A stretch of 37,490 nt of DNA from Paraburkholderia sp. SG-MS1 (GCF_012275575.1 NZ_NPIH01000263.1:1-37490); one strand, 5' to 3'; shown: positions 17,978-26,372, numbered from the stretch's first letter. The notes: a model not told the origin generated them from the sequence alone. Numbers and translations: made by a program.

Positions 17978-19048
17978 TCACGATAGCGCAATCAGCGCGT
18001 CCTGCGAGATCGAGATGCCGACCGGCGTGCCGCGCGCCAGTTCGACCCGGCCGGCCACGTCGATCAGCAGCCGGTCCGGTGCGGCGCCGCCGATCGTCAG
18101 ACGCGTGCGCTCGCCGAGAAACGCGCTGCTTTCGATGCAACCGCGCAGATGCGCGGTTGCCGGGTCGGCCAGCCATGCGTCTTCGGGGCGGAAGAAAATC
18201 TCGTGCGGCTGATGCGTGTGCGAGTTCGTGTGCGTCGGCATCGACGGCAGCGGCACGGCGCCGCCGCTCGTCGTCAGCATGCCGTCGCGCGCTTCGCCCG
18301 CGAGCCGGTTGATCGTGCCGACGAATTGCGCGACGCTCCGGTTCGCGGGCCGATAGTAGATGTCACGCGGCGAACCGATCTGTTCGATGCGCCCTGCGCT
18401 CATCACGACGATGCGGTCGCCCAGCTCCATCGCCTCGGCCTGGTCGTGCGTCACGTAGACGGTCGTGATGCCCAACTCGCGCAGCAGTGTATTCATCTCG
18501 CTGCGCAAGGTGTCGCGCAGGCGCGCGTCGAGCGCGGTGAGCGGCTCGTCGAGCAACAGCACGCGCGGCCGGACCGCGAGTGCGCGCGCCAGCGCCACGC
18601 GTTGACGCTGACCGCCCGAAAGCTGGTCGATCGGTTTGTCGGCGTGCGCGGTGAGACGCATCATGCCGAGCAGTTCGTCGACGCGCTGTCGCGAGGCCGC
18701 GGCCGGCATGCGCCTGATCTTCAGGCCATAGCCGATGTTGCCGCGCACGCTCAGGTTGGGAAACAGCGCATAGCTCTGGAACACCATGCCGACCTGGCGC
18801 TTTTCGATCGGCAACGCGGTGACGTCGTCGGCGCCGAACGCGATGCGCCCGCCTGCGTCCGGTGTTTCGAGTCCGGCGATCATGCGCAGAGTCGTGGTCT
18901 TGCCGCAGCCGGAAGGCCCAAGCAGGACCAGCGTTTCACCCGCGTCGATCCGTAGATCGAGCGGTTCGAGCACGCGTGTGCCGCGAAAGGTTTTCGCGCA
19001 TTGCGTGAGCGTGATTGGAATGGATGTGGTCGCGCAGGCGGGTTTCAT
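17978..19048 (-). CDS. ABC transporter ATP-binding protein (PotA/PhnT-type)
   Basis: ATPase subunit of 356 aa. Walker A GPSGCGKT at 44-51, Q-loop in VGMVFQSYALFPNL, signature LSGGQRQRVALARA, Walker B VLLLDEP and the H-loop VTHD are all intact. A C-terminal TOBE-type extension of about 110 aa (PREIFFRPEDAW-like region) is typical of the spermidine/iron/2-aminoethylphosphonate importer branch. The ATG at 19048 overlaps the preceding permease stop as ATGA and is therefore preferred over an upstream start. It forms one importer with the two permeases and the binding protein upstream. Confidence 0.92.
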   Translation of the reverse strand: MKPACATTSIPITLTQCAKTFRGTRVLEPLDLRIDAGETLVLLGPSGCGKTTTLRMIAGLETPDAGGRIAFGADDVTALPIEKRQVGMVFQSYALFPNLSVRGNIGYGLKIRRMPAAASRQRVDELLGMMRLTAHADKPIDQLSGGQRQRVALARALAVRPRVLLLDEPLTALDARLRDTLRSEMNTLLRELGITTVYVTHDQAEAMELGDRIVVMSAGRIEQIGSPRDIYYRPANRSVAQFVGTINRLAGEARDGMLTTSGGAVPLPSMPTHTNSHTHQPHEIFFRPEDAWLADPATAHLRGCIESSAFLGERTRLTIGGAAPDRLLIDVAGRVELARGTPVGISISQDALIALS

Positions 19049-20094
19049 GGCGTGTCGATGGAATTCGAAGAGGGCTTGGCGCAAGCGGGCCTGGGGGGAT
19101 TCGCGGCGTGGGTGGCCACGTCGGTCTTGACGTCATCCGCAACCCGCTTCGCAGGAGAACCGTTGCCGCGTTTCGCCGCGCCGCGCTGGCCGGTCGCATC
19201 GACGCCGAGCCATTGCATCGCGACGAGCAGGGGCATCGTCATGACGAAGAAAAGAATGGTGTAAGCGCTGCCGATCTCGATGCGCAACGACGCGTAGGTA
19301 TCGGCAAGGCCGACCGGCAGCGTCTTCGTCTCGGGCGTGTGCAGCATCCACGTGAGGTTGAATTCGCCGATCGACAGCGTCAGCACCGCCAGTGCGCCGG
19401 CGACGATGCCCGGCCGCGCGTTCGGCAGCACGATCGTCGTGAAGCGTGTGAAGAAGCTCGCGCCGAGACTCGCCGCGCCTTCCTCGAGCGTGCGCAGATT
19501 GCTGCTCGCGCACACCGCGGCGACCGCGCGCACCATGAACGGCAGCGTGAACACCACGTGCCCGACCACGATGAACGCGGCGCTCATGCGAAACCGCGTG
19601 AAGCCACCGTAGGTGACCAGCAGCGCAAGCGCGGACGCGAGACCGGGCAGCGCGATCGGCAGCACGAGGAACTCTTCGATGATGCGCGAGAGCCGCGTCC
19701 TGCTGCGTGCGAGCACGTAGCCCGCGGGGACGCCGGTCAGCAACGTGATGACGAGTGTGGCGGCTGCCACTTCGAGCGACAGCCACGCCGAGCCGTGATA
19801 CTGCGTCCACACTTCGACGAGCCAGCGCAGCGTGAGTCCGCTGGAGATGCCCTTGAAGTAGTTGACCGTCAGCCCGGCCATGATCGACATGATGACCGGC
19901 ACGATCAGAAACGCGCACAGCAGCAGCGTGACGAACCATTGACAGGCAGCAAGCCATGCCCGTGCGCTGGGCGCGCGCAGCCGCGAGCGTGAAGCGGTGC
20001 CTGAGCGAGTCTCAGGCCGTGCTGAAGCAGTGATCGAATTCATCGGCGTGTTGTCGTCGGGTTGGGATGCGCCGGGTCGGGACATGCTGCTCAT
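19045..20094 (-). CDS. ABC transporter permease 2
   Basis: Inner-membrane subunit of 349 aa. The ATG at 20094 overlaps the stop of permease 1 (ATGA). After a polar N-terminus of about 45 residues come six membrane helices. The EAA loop that contacts the ATPase is visible as LEEGAASLGASFFTRFTTIVLPNARPG. The C-terminal tail (about 45 residues) is hydrophilic and Lys/Asn/Pro-rich, longer than usual. It belongs to the BPD_transp_1 family, as partner of permease 1 in a heterodimeric channel. Confidence 0.88.
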   Translation of the reverse strand: MSSMSRPGASQPDDNTPMNSITASARPETRSGTASRSRLRAPSARAWLAACQWFVTLLLCAFLIVPVIMSIMAGLTVNYFKGISSGLTLRWLVEVWTQYHGSAWLSLEVAAATLVITLLTGVPAGYVLARSRTRLSRIIEEFLVLPIALPGLASALALLVTYGGFTRFRMSAAFIVVGHVVFTLPFMVRAVAAVCASSNLRTLEEGAASLGASFFTRFTTIVLPNARPGIVAGALAVLTLSIGEFNLTWMLHTPETKTLPVGLADTYASLRIEIGSAYTILFFVMTMPLLVAMQWLGVDATGQRGAAKRGNGSPAKRVADDVKTDVATHAANPPRPACAKPSSNSIDTP

Positions 20095-20915
20095 GCGCTC
20101 GCCGCCACCGCCGCGCCGCTCACGCTGCGCGCGAACGCCAGCACGGCCCACGTGACGATGCCGAGCACGATGGACAGACCCGCGGCCGTCACCATGTTCG
20201 CGTTGAGGGTGAACTCGGTGTAGATGGTCATCGGCAGCACGTCGATGTCGGTGGCGAGCGTGAAGGCCGTGCCGAAGGCGCCCATCGCGGTAGCGAAGCA
20301 CACGGCCCCCGCCGCGACCAGCCCCGGCGACAGCGCGGGCAACACGATGTCGCGCGTGATGCGCCAGGGCGATGCGCCGAGCGAGCGCGCCGCTTCTTCG
20401 AGCGACGCGTCCAGCTTGGTCGCCGAGGCCATCACCGTGACGATCACGCGCGGAATCGAGAAATACAGGTAGCCGAGAAACAGGCCGCTCATCGAATAGG
20501 CGAACACCCAACGGTCGCCGGTGAGCTTCAGCGACAGCGCACCGATCAACCCCTGACGTCCCGCCAGCATGATCACCATGAAGCCGACCACCACGCCGGG
20601 AAACGCGAGCGGGAACGTCAGCAGCGCGAGCAGCGTGCGCTTGAACGCGAAATCGCGGCGCGCGAGCAGCAGCCCGGCGATCACTGACAACACCAGCGTC
20701 GCCGCCGTGACCGCTGCCGACAGCACGACGGTCGCGCCGAGGCTCGACAGGTAGCGCGGGTTCGTCAGCATCGCGCGATAGGTGGCGAACGCGTGGCCGT
20801 CGCCGCTCAGCTGCGCAAGCGCGGCCATCGGCAGCAGCCAGAACGCGAGGAACACCGCCAGCGCCGGCGCTAGCAACGCGATGCGCCAACGCAGCGGGAA
20901 CGTGATGTCGTTCAA
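20091..20915 (-). CDS. ABC transporter permease 1
   Basis: Inner-membrane subunit of 274 aa with six hydrophobic segments. The EAA loop reads LEEAARSLGASPWRITRDIV. The start is a TTG at 20915 that overlaps the TGA of the binding-protein gene (TTGA), with AGG seven nucleotides upstream. It is therefore translated by coupling with the binding protein. It pairs with permease 2. Confidence 0.88.
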   Translation of the reverse strand: MNDITFPLRWRIALLAPALAVFLAFWLLPMAALAQLSGDGHAFATYRAMLTNPRYLSSLGATVVLSAAVTAATLVLSVIAGLLLARRDFAFKRTLLALLTFPLAFPGVVVGFMVIMLAGRQGLIGALSLKLTGDRWVFAYSMSGLFLGYLYFSIPRVIVTVMASATKLDASLEEAARSLGASPWRITRDIVLPALSPGLVAAGAVCFATAMGAFGTAFTLATDIDVLPMTIYTEFTLNANMVTAAGLSIVLGIVTWAVLAFARSVSGAAVAASA

Positions 20916-21970
20916 TGCATCACCTGAAGATAACGTTCACCGAAGCTGGCCTGCTTCTCGGCCATCTTGCCGAAATCGACCGCTTTGGCGCGGTCATAGT
21001 CGCTCGCGGGCAGGAATTTCGCGGCGGTTTCCGCGCTCATCGCGTTCGCACGAACCGGGCGCAGATAGGCGTCGGCCCACAGCTTCTGGCCTTCGTCCGA
21101 TAGCACGAAGTCGAGCACCTTGCGACCGTTCGCATCGTGCGGCGCGCCTTTCACGAGGCTCATCACGTAGGGCACCGAGATCGTGCCTTCTTTCGGAATC
21201 ACGAACTCGACATTCGCGTGATCCTTGTACTTCGCGCGATAGGCGTCGAAATCGTAGTCGAGCAGGATCGGGATTTCACCGGACATCACGCGCGCGTACG
21301 CGGTCTGCTTTGGCACGATCGGCGCGTTGGCTTTCAGCTTGCGGAACCACTCGAGGCCCGGCTCGAAGTTATCGAGCGTGCCGCCGAGCGCCTGGTTCAC
21401 CGCGACCGCGCCCGCATAGCCGACGAACGCGCTCGACGGATCGAGGTAGCCGATCATGCCTTTGTATTCGGGCTTCAGCAGATCGGCCCACGAGCGCGGC
21501 ACTGGCTTGCCTTCGAGCGCGTCCTTGTTGACGAAAAAGCCCAGCGTGCCCGAATGGATCGTGAACCAGTAGCCTTGCGGGTCTTTCAGGTTGGCGGGAA
21601 TATCGTTCCAGTGGGCCGGTTTGTACGGCTGGATCACGCCCTTGTCCTTCGCCTGGAATGCCGACGATACGCCGAGGTACACCACGTCGGCGACCGGGCT
21701 TTTCTGCTCGGCCATCAGCTGGGCGATCGACTGGCCGGAGTTCTTGTTGTCGAACGGCACCCTGACGCCGGTCTTCTGCTGGATCGCCTTGATCTGGCTC
21801 GCCCAGTCGGCCCATTCCGGGGGGCAGTTGTAGCAGATCGCGGCTTCGTCGGCGTGGGCCGCTTGCGGGGCGACGGCGGCGAGCGCCGCGCCGGCGGCGA
21901 TCATGAGTTGCGCGAGACGGCGCCACAGCGGTTTGAACGACGAAGCGAAGCGTGAGGGTGAGCGGATCAC
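20912..21970 (-). CDS. ABC transporter substrate-binding protein
   Basis: Periplasmic binding protein of 352 aa of the iron/polyamine/2-aminoethylphosphonate type (SBP_bac_6/13-like). GTG at 21970 has CAGGAG 7 nt upstream; the frame is open further upstream but lacks a ribosome site. A signal peptide ends at about AAHA-DEAA (near residue 41). The mature protein begins ICYNCPPEWADW, with two cysteines that could form a disulphide. Conserved family blocks include GVSSAFQAKDKGV, GTLGFFVNKDAL and WADLLKPEYKGMIGYLDPSS. The ligand is not readable. The phosphodiesterase at the end of the operon points to an organophosphate. Confidence 0.88.
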   Translation of the reverse strand: MIRSPSRFASSFKPLWRRLAQLMIAAGAALAAVAPQAAHADEAAICYNCPPEWADWASQIKAIQQKTGVRVPFDNKNSGQSIAQLMAEQKSPVADVVYLGVSSAFQAKDKGVIQPYKPAHWNDIPANLKDPQGYWFTIHSGTLGFFVNKDALEGKPVPRSWADLLKPEYKGMIGYLDPSSAFVGYAGAVAVNQALGGTLDNFEPGLEWFRKLKANAPIVPKQTAYARVMSGEIPILLDYDFDAYRAKYKDHANVEFVIPKEGTISVPYVMSLVKGAPHDANGRKVLDFVLSDEGQKLWADAYLRPVRANAMSAETAAKFLPASDYDRAKAVDFGKMAEKQASFGERYLQVMH

Positions 21971-22136
21971 TGCGGGTCTCCTGGAGAGGACGAGAGCGGG
22001 TGGTTTGGGGTTGGGTCGATCAAACGGGTGGTGCGGTTTTGGCGCTTCTGGTTTTTTGCGAAGCCGCGTCGGTGAGGCGTGGGTGCGATGCCTTCGGCTC
22101 ACGCTACTCACGGCCCCACGCGGCTCATGCAACGGC

Positions 22137-23207
22137 TCAAGCGAATGGCTGTTCGGTAGCCGCCGAAGCACGCGGCGACGTACTGTCCGTGCGATTCGAA
22201 ATCGCCGCGATGGTCGCGCCTTCGCGCAAGCTGTGTGGCAGGGTCAAGGCGAGCGATGTGTTGCCGGATGCGTGGTCGTCGCCGGTGACGCGCGCGAGCA
22301 GGCGCCGCCAGGCCGCACAGCCGATCTCGCGATTCGGCGCGCAGACGCTCGCGAGCGGCGGCGAGAGCAGCTCGCCCATCGCGAGGCCGTCGAACCCGAG
22401 AATCGACATGTCCTGCGGAATGCGCAGACGCGCGCGACGCAGGCCGCGCATCACGACCATCGCGAGCAGGTCGTTGCTGCAGAAGAGGGCGGTCGGGCGA
22501 TTCTGTCCGCTCGTCAGATGCGCGAGCACGGACGGCGCCAGTTCTTCCGCGTTGAAATCGACTTCGAGCGCCGGTGCGGGCGTGAGACCGGCTTGCTGCA
22601 TGGCCTGCGCGTAGCCGAGATGGCGTTGACGCGCGCGGTCTGACGCGGCCAGCGTGCCCGCCAGCATCAGGATGCGGCGATGGCCGTGTGCGATCAGCGA
22701 GCGCACGCCGTCGTAGGCAGCAAGCCGATTGTCGACCGATACCGACGGCCGCCGCACCGTGTCGTTGTGCATCAGCACGTAGAGCAGGCCGGCACGGTCG
22801 AGTTCGTCGAGCAGCGGATGCGTGTCGGCGTCGGTGACGGTCAGAATCAGTCCTTCGACGCGCTGTTCGCGCAGCGTTTCGATGGCGTGGCGTTCGCGGT
22901 CGGCGTCGTACTGGGTCGTCATCAGCATGAGCCGGTAGCCTTGCGCCGACGCGAGTTCGTCGATGCCTTGCAGGCATTCGGCGAACACCGGATTGGCAAG
23001 CGTCGGCAGGATCACGCCGATCAGCCGCGTGCGCTCGCCGCGCAACTGCCGCCCGAGCGGGCTGGGGCGAAAGTTCAGCGCGTCGATCGATTGACGCACC
23101 TTGTCGAGCGTGATCGGGTTCACGGTGTGCGGCGCGTTGATCGCGCGCGAGACCGTGGCGATGGAGAAGCCCGCGTGGGCGGCGACATCTTTGATCGTCG
23201 GGATCAT
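22137..23207 (-). CDS. LacI-family transcriptional repressor
   Basis: DNA-binding regulator of 356 aa. The start at 23207 (MIPTIKDVAAHAGFS) is fixed by the LacI-type HTH (residues 4-25, IKDVAAHAGFSIATVSRAIN) followed by the hinge helix (PSPLGRQLRGERT); a GGAG precedes it. The rest is a periplasmic-binding-protein-like sensor domain for a small effector. It is the first gene upstream of the ABC/phosphodiesterase genes on the same strand, 166 bp before the binding protein, and probably controls them. Two LacI-like half-palindromes lie in its own leader, suggesting autoregulation. The effector is unknown. Confidence 0.92.
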   Translation of the reverse strand: MIPTIKDVAAHAGFSIATVSRAINAPHTVNPITLDKVRQSIDALNFRPSPLGRQLRGERTRLIGVILPTLANPVFAECLQGIDELASAQGYRLMLMTTQYDADRERHAIETLREQRVEGLILTVTDADTHPLLDELDRAGLLYVLMHNDTVRRPSVSVDNRLAAYDGVRSLIAHGHRRILMLAGTLAASDRARQRHLGYAQAMQQAGLTPAPALEVDFNAEELAPSVLAHLTSGQNRPTALFCSNDLLAMVVMRGLRRARLRIPQDMSILGFDGLAMGELLSPPLASVCAPNREIGCAAWRRLLARVTGDDHASGNTSLALTLPHSLREGATIAAISNRTDSTSPRASAATEQPFA

Positions 23208-23222
23208 GGTTTCCGCTCCGGC

Positions 23223-23264
23223 TGTAAACGTTTTCGTGAGCGGATTATCGGGAACGTTTGTGAC
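23223..23264. promoter_or_regulatory. candidate LacI-family operators
   Basis: TGTAAACGTTTTCG (23223-23236) and AACGTTTGTGAC (23253-23264) both contain the central AACGTT core of LacI/GalR operators. Their centres are 26 bp apart, starting about 15 bp upstream of the repressor ATG. They are placed where autoregulation would be expected. Confidence 0.5.
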
Positions 23265-23333
23265 TGCCGGATGACTCCGGTTTCGAGCGAGACGAGGGCA
23301 ATGGCAGCGGGTGTCTGCAGGACGAGGCGCCGG

Positions 23334-23362
23334 TTGGTGCGCCCGCCGGGCAATGGTAGAAT
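23334..23362 (+). promoter_or_regulatory. sigma70 promoter of tRNA-Leu
   Basis: TTGGTG (-35), exactly 17 nt, then TAGAAT (-10), ending 27 bp before the mature tRNA 5' end. Confidence 0.75.
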
Positions 23363-23389
23363 TCGCGTCCACGCGCGCTTGCAGCCCCT

Positions 23390-23474
23390 GCCGGGGTGAT
23401 GAAATTGGTAAACATAGCGGACTTAAAATCCGCCGCTTAACAGCTTACGGGTTCAAGTCCCGTCCCCGGCACCA
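23390..23474 (+). tRNA. tRNA-Leu (anticodon UAA)
   Basis: An 85-nt gene with a 7-bp acceptor stem GCCGGGG/CCCCGGC, discriminator A and encoded CCA. The D-loop is ATTGGTAAACAT, the anticodon loop ACTTAAAAT reads UUA, there is a long class II variable arm (GCCGCTTAACAGCTTAC), and the T-loop is TTCAAGT. All features fit leucine tRNA with anticodon UAA. Confidence 0.97.
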
Positions 23475-24094
23475 GTGATATGGGTGGGATTTTGGATTTT
23501 CTGAGGAAATCCCGTGCTTGCCGTTCACGACCGAAGAACCGCGTGGATCCGCAGCTTCTGTGATCGTGAGGCGTCGCTGGCGGCCACCGATTTACTCAAC
23601 GATCGGATCGTATCGTTCTCCAGCACCTTCTCGCCCCTTTCGAAAATGTCGGCCTCGACGAATCCGGTCTTGAAGGTTCTGGTTTCAGTGTCGAGGTAGA
23701 GCAAAAAAATACTCAGACATCGATACCCTTTGCGTATCATTCCACTCGCGGCGCGGGCGAGTTCCATACGCATGCCTGCTGGACATCGCCCGGCGCTGCG
23801 AAGCATCCGTCTTGCGTTCCGTTCATATTGTTCCGGTATCGACAAGTCAAGCAGGCGCCGAAAAGTATCCCGGAACGCGAAGTGGCATTGTCAAAAAAGG
23901 TCGTGGGTGGCGTTCATCTGGCGTCGCCCACGCGAAGGTCATGCATACGGCATTGCGTGATGCCATGCCGGCGTATAGCCGTGTTCCGCTTTCATATAGA
24001 GTGTCAGAATGCCTGCGTGCGTTGATTTGCTTAAACCTTGAAACCCTGTTTCGCATGCCATAATCAAAGCACTCACGCTCGGGAGGGTAGCCAA
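23475..24094. other. region downstream of tRNA-Leu without assigned gene
   Basis: 620 bp, somewhat AT-richer and with less regular codon-position bias than the neighbours. A minus-strand frame at 23525-23845 (up to 106 aa, TTG start, no ribosome site) could be a small hypothetical protein. It contains GYRCLSIFLLYLDTE but resembles nothing I know. The 3' end of a tRNA is a classic integration point, and the next two genes look accessory, yet no integrase and no repeated tRNA tail were found in the window. Confidence 0.4.
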
Positions 24095-24994
24095 TTGAAA
24101 GGAACCGAACTCGATTTGTACACGACGCAGGAGCCCAGCCATTCCCTTGCGTTCGATCTCTTCAGTGATACCTGGTTTTCAAACGTACCCAATTACGGCC
24201 TCGGCACGGCGCCCCACTTCGAAGACGGCCGCATCCAGTGGCTCGAACGGACGTGCGGTGGGTTCGCCGGCAAGAGCGTGCTCGAACTCGGTCCCATGGA
24301 AGGCGGTCACACCTACATGCTGTCGCAAGGCGGCGCGTCCCATGTTCTGGCGGTCGAGGCGAACTCAAAGGCTTTCCTGAAATGTCTGCTTGTTCAGAAT
24401 GCGTTGAAGTTCAACGCCGAGTTCATGTATGGCGACTTCCGCCAACTCCTCCATAAGCGCGATCAACGCTTCGATCTGATTCTTGCGAGCGGCGTGCTCT
24501 ATCACATGACCGACCCGGTGTCGTTGCTCGAGGACATGGCCCACGCGTCCGACTCGGTCTGCATCTGGACTCACTACTACGACGCCGACGTCGCCCGCAC
24601 CAACGTCAACATGCAACGGCATGGCGAAGCCGAACCGACGATTTCCGAGTTCCGCGGCCGTCCGGTCACGACGCATCGGATGAATTATCTCGGCGCCATC
24701 GAGAACAGGAAGTTTATCGGCGGCACTGCGCCGCATAGTTACTGGATCACCAAAGAGAGCCTGATGACCGTGCTCGACGCGCTCGGCATGACGGTGCTCG
24801 TCGGCCTGGACGATCAGAATCACCCGGCAGGACCGTCGATCCTGCTCTATGCGACGCGTATTCCCAACTTCAACGAAGCCGTTTATCTGAAACAACATCC
24901 CGACGTTGCGCAAGCCGTTGCCACCGGGCATTTCGCGTCGGGCGCGGAGCACTACATTCGTTTCGGGCGCGCAGAAGGGCGCGTGTCCGAATAA
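24095..24994 (+). CDS. SAM-dependent methyltransferase with C-terminal NPDV-type module
   Basis: Protein of 299 aa. TTG at 24095 is chosen because GGGAGG lies 8 nt upstream. The class I methyltransferase domain (about 45-240) shows motif I VLELGPMEGGHT (62-73), the acidic ribose-binding Glu88 (LAVEAN) and motif IV FDLILASGVLYHMTDP (about 126-141). The last 42 residues (258-299) form a separate module, NEAVYLKQHPDVAQAV followed by AEHYIRFGRAEGR. This Tyr-Leu..Pro-Asp-Val..His-Tyr..Phe-Gly..Glu-Gly-Arg unit is known from glycosyltransferases and surface-polysaccharide proteins. The next gene carries two copies of it. Substrate unknown; a glycan or lipid-linked metabolite is inferred. Confidence 0.85.
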   Translation: MKGTELDLYTTQEPSHSLAFDLFSDTWFSNVPNYGLGTAPHFEDGRIQWLERTCGGFAGKSVLELGPMEGGHTYMLSQGGASHVLAVEANSKAFLKCLLVQNALKFNAEFMYGDFRQLLHKRDQRFDLILASGVLYHMTDPVSLLEDMAHASDSVCIWTHYYDADVARTNVNMQRHGEAEPTISEFRGRPVTTHRMNYLGAIENRKFIGGTAPHSYWITKESLMTVLDALGMTVLVGLDDQNHPAGPSILLYATRIPNFNEAVYLKQHPDVAQAVATGHFASGAEHYIRFGRAEGRVSE

Positions 24995-24996
24995 AC

Positions 24997-25031
24997 CGGC
25001 GCGGGCGGCCGGTTTGGGCCCGCGCCGTTTT
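24997..25031 (+). terminator. intrinsic terminator after the methyltransferase gene
   Basis: A perfect 10-bp GC stem (CGGCGCGGGC paired with GCCCGCGCCG), an 11-nt loop and TTTT, starting 2 bp after the stop codon. It would limit read-through into the PhyH gene. Confidence 0.8.
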
Positions 25032-25063
25032 GCCTGATAGCCCCGATTCCCAGAGTGACTGAA

Positions 25064-26254
25064 ATGAATAATCGATTCCAAGGCGAGAAGCGGTTTTTCG
25101 ATCATCCCGTAGTCGCCGACACACCGATCGACCCTCAGGCGCAAGTCTTCAAGTACGAAGCCTTTCCGGCGAGCGGCCCGGTTCCCTGGCTCGATCGTCC
25201 GGACGCGCGACAGACGATCGAATCGCGTTTGCGCGATGGCGAGATCACCGCGCAGCAGGCCGAATGGTGTCGAAAGTGGGTTGACGATGGCTATCTGATC
25301 ATCGAAGGCTTCTTCGATGAGACACAGCTCGATGAAACCTGGAACGCCTACGAGAAGGCGATCGAGACGGGCGCAGTGAAGCCGCCGGTCGAACCGCTGT
25401 TCGATGGCGATACGCTGCCTGGCCGTACGCTTAACCCGCACTTTTCGGTCGAAGCAATCCGGGCCATGCTGTTCGACGAAAAAATGAGCGAGCTGGTCAG
25501 CCTGCTGCTGGGTGCGAAGGCCGCACCGTTCCAGACCATCGCCGGTCACAAGAGCAGCGAGCAGCTGCAACATTCAGACTCGATCCACATGTCCACGTAC
25601 CCCAACGGATATCTGGTCGCCAACTGGATTGCGTTCGAAGATATTCATCCGGACTCCGGACCGTTGGTCTTTCATCCGGGCAGCCACAAATTGCCCTACG
25701 TGATGTCCGCTGCGCTGGGGATGCCGTTCGGCTGTGGCTATTCGGCGTATCACGACGTTTACGAACCGGCGATCCAGAAGATCATCGCCGATAACGCGCT
25801 GGAAGCGCATTATTTCCTGCCGAAGAAAGGCGACGTGCTGCTCTGGCATGCGAACCTTCTGCACGGCGGCAGCAAGATGAAAGAGTCCGCGCATGCGAGC
25901 CGCAAAGCGCTCGTCTGTCATTACTTCTCGCAGGGATGCCTGTGCTATCACGATCTGACCGGCATGCCGTCGACGCTGACGCCGCTCGCGTTCGACGCGC
26001 GCGCCTATCTGGACGCAAATCCGGACGTGAAAGCGTCGGGCGGGAATGCGCTGCAACACTACGTGTACTACGGCCGCTTTGAAGGGCGTCCGACGCGGCC
26101 CCCCGAGATCGTGGTGCCTGCGGAACTCGTTGCGCTCGGTTTCGATATCACGGAGTATCTCGCGGCTAATCCCGACGTCGCGGCGGCCGGCGTCGATCCG
26201 ATTGCTCACTACCTCGAATTCGGCAAAGCCGAGAACCGGCGTATCCGGCCTTAA
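25064..26254 (+). CDS. PhyH-family dioxygenase with two C-terminal NPDV-type modules
   Basis: Protein of 396 aa from the ATG at 25064 (a GTG at 25055 is possible). The phytanoyl-CoA dioxygenase-like domain (about 70-300) uses Fe(II) and 2-oxoglutarate. The ligands are His170-x-Asp172 (QHSD) and the distal His267 (LLHGG). DSGPLVFHPGSHKLPYV is the family signature, and Arg280 is a candidate 2-oxoglutarate anchor. After residue 305 come two copies of the same module that ends the methyltransferase: FDARAYLDANPDV...HYVYYGRFEGR (about 310-342) and FDITEYLAANPDV...HYLEFGKAENR (about 360-392). The pair probably modifies one substrate by methylation and hydroxylation; the shared tail suggests a common docking site. 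Target unknown. Confidence 0.85.
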   Translation: MNNRFQGEKRFFDHPVVADTPIDPQAQVFKYEAFPASGPVPWLDRPDARQTIESRLRDGEITAQQAEWCRKWVDDGYLIIEGFFDETQLDETWNAYEKAIETGAVKPPVEPLFDGDTLPGRTLNPHFSVEAIRAMLFDEKMSELVSLLLGAKAAPFQTIAGHKSSEQLQHSDSIHMSTYPNGYLVANWIAFEDIHPDSGPLVFHPGSHKLPYVMSAALGMPFGCGYSAYHDVYEPAIQKIIADNALEAHYFLPKKGDVLLWHANLLHGGSKMKESAHASRKALVCHYFSQGCLCYHDLTGMPSTLTPLAFDARAYLDANPDVKASGGNALQHYVYYGRFEGRPTRPPEIVVPAELVALGFDITEYLAANPDVAAAGVDPIAHYLEFGKAENRRIRP

Positions 26255-26372
26255 ACACTTCGATCGGTTTTCCCGCCAGCCTGCGTGGTCCCGCGATGTC
26301 CGGATGCGCGGCGCTGGCGCAGCCAGTCGTGTCACGCTCCCTCGGGCCGCCGATGAACCGACGCGCGAACAC

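Noticed and set aside
17978..21970. Assignment of the ABC genes as phnSTUV for 2-aminoethylphosphonate
   Set aside because: Similarity is at the level of the transporter class only. No phosphonatase or transaminase gene is nearby, and the phosphodiesterase points elsewhere, so no gene symbols were given.
22062..22125. AGCCGCGT/ACGCGGCT inverted repeat between the LacI gene and the binding-protein gene as a terminator
   Set aside because: Arms are nearly 50 nt apart, and on the transcribed strand the hairpin is followed by A-rich rather than T-rich sequence.
23525..23845. Minus-strand frame of up to 106 codons after tRNA-Leu
   Set aside because: TTG start without ribosome site, no known domain and weak codon bias. 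Kept only as a note in the region entry.
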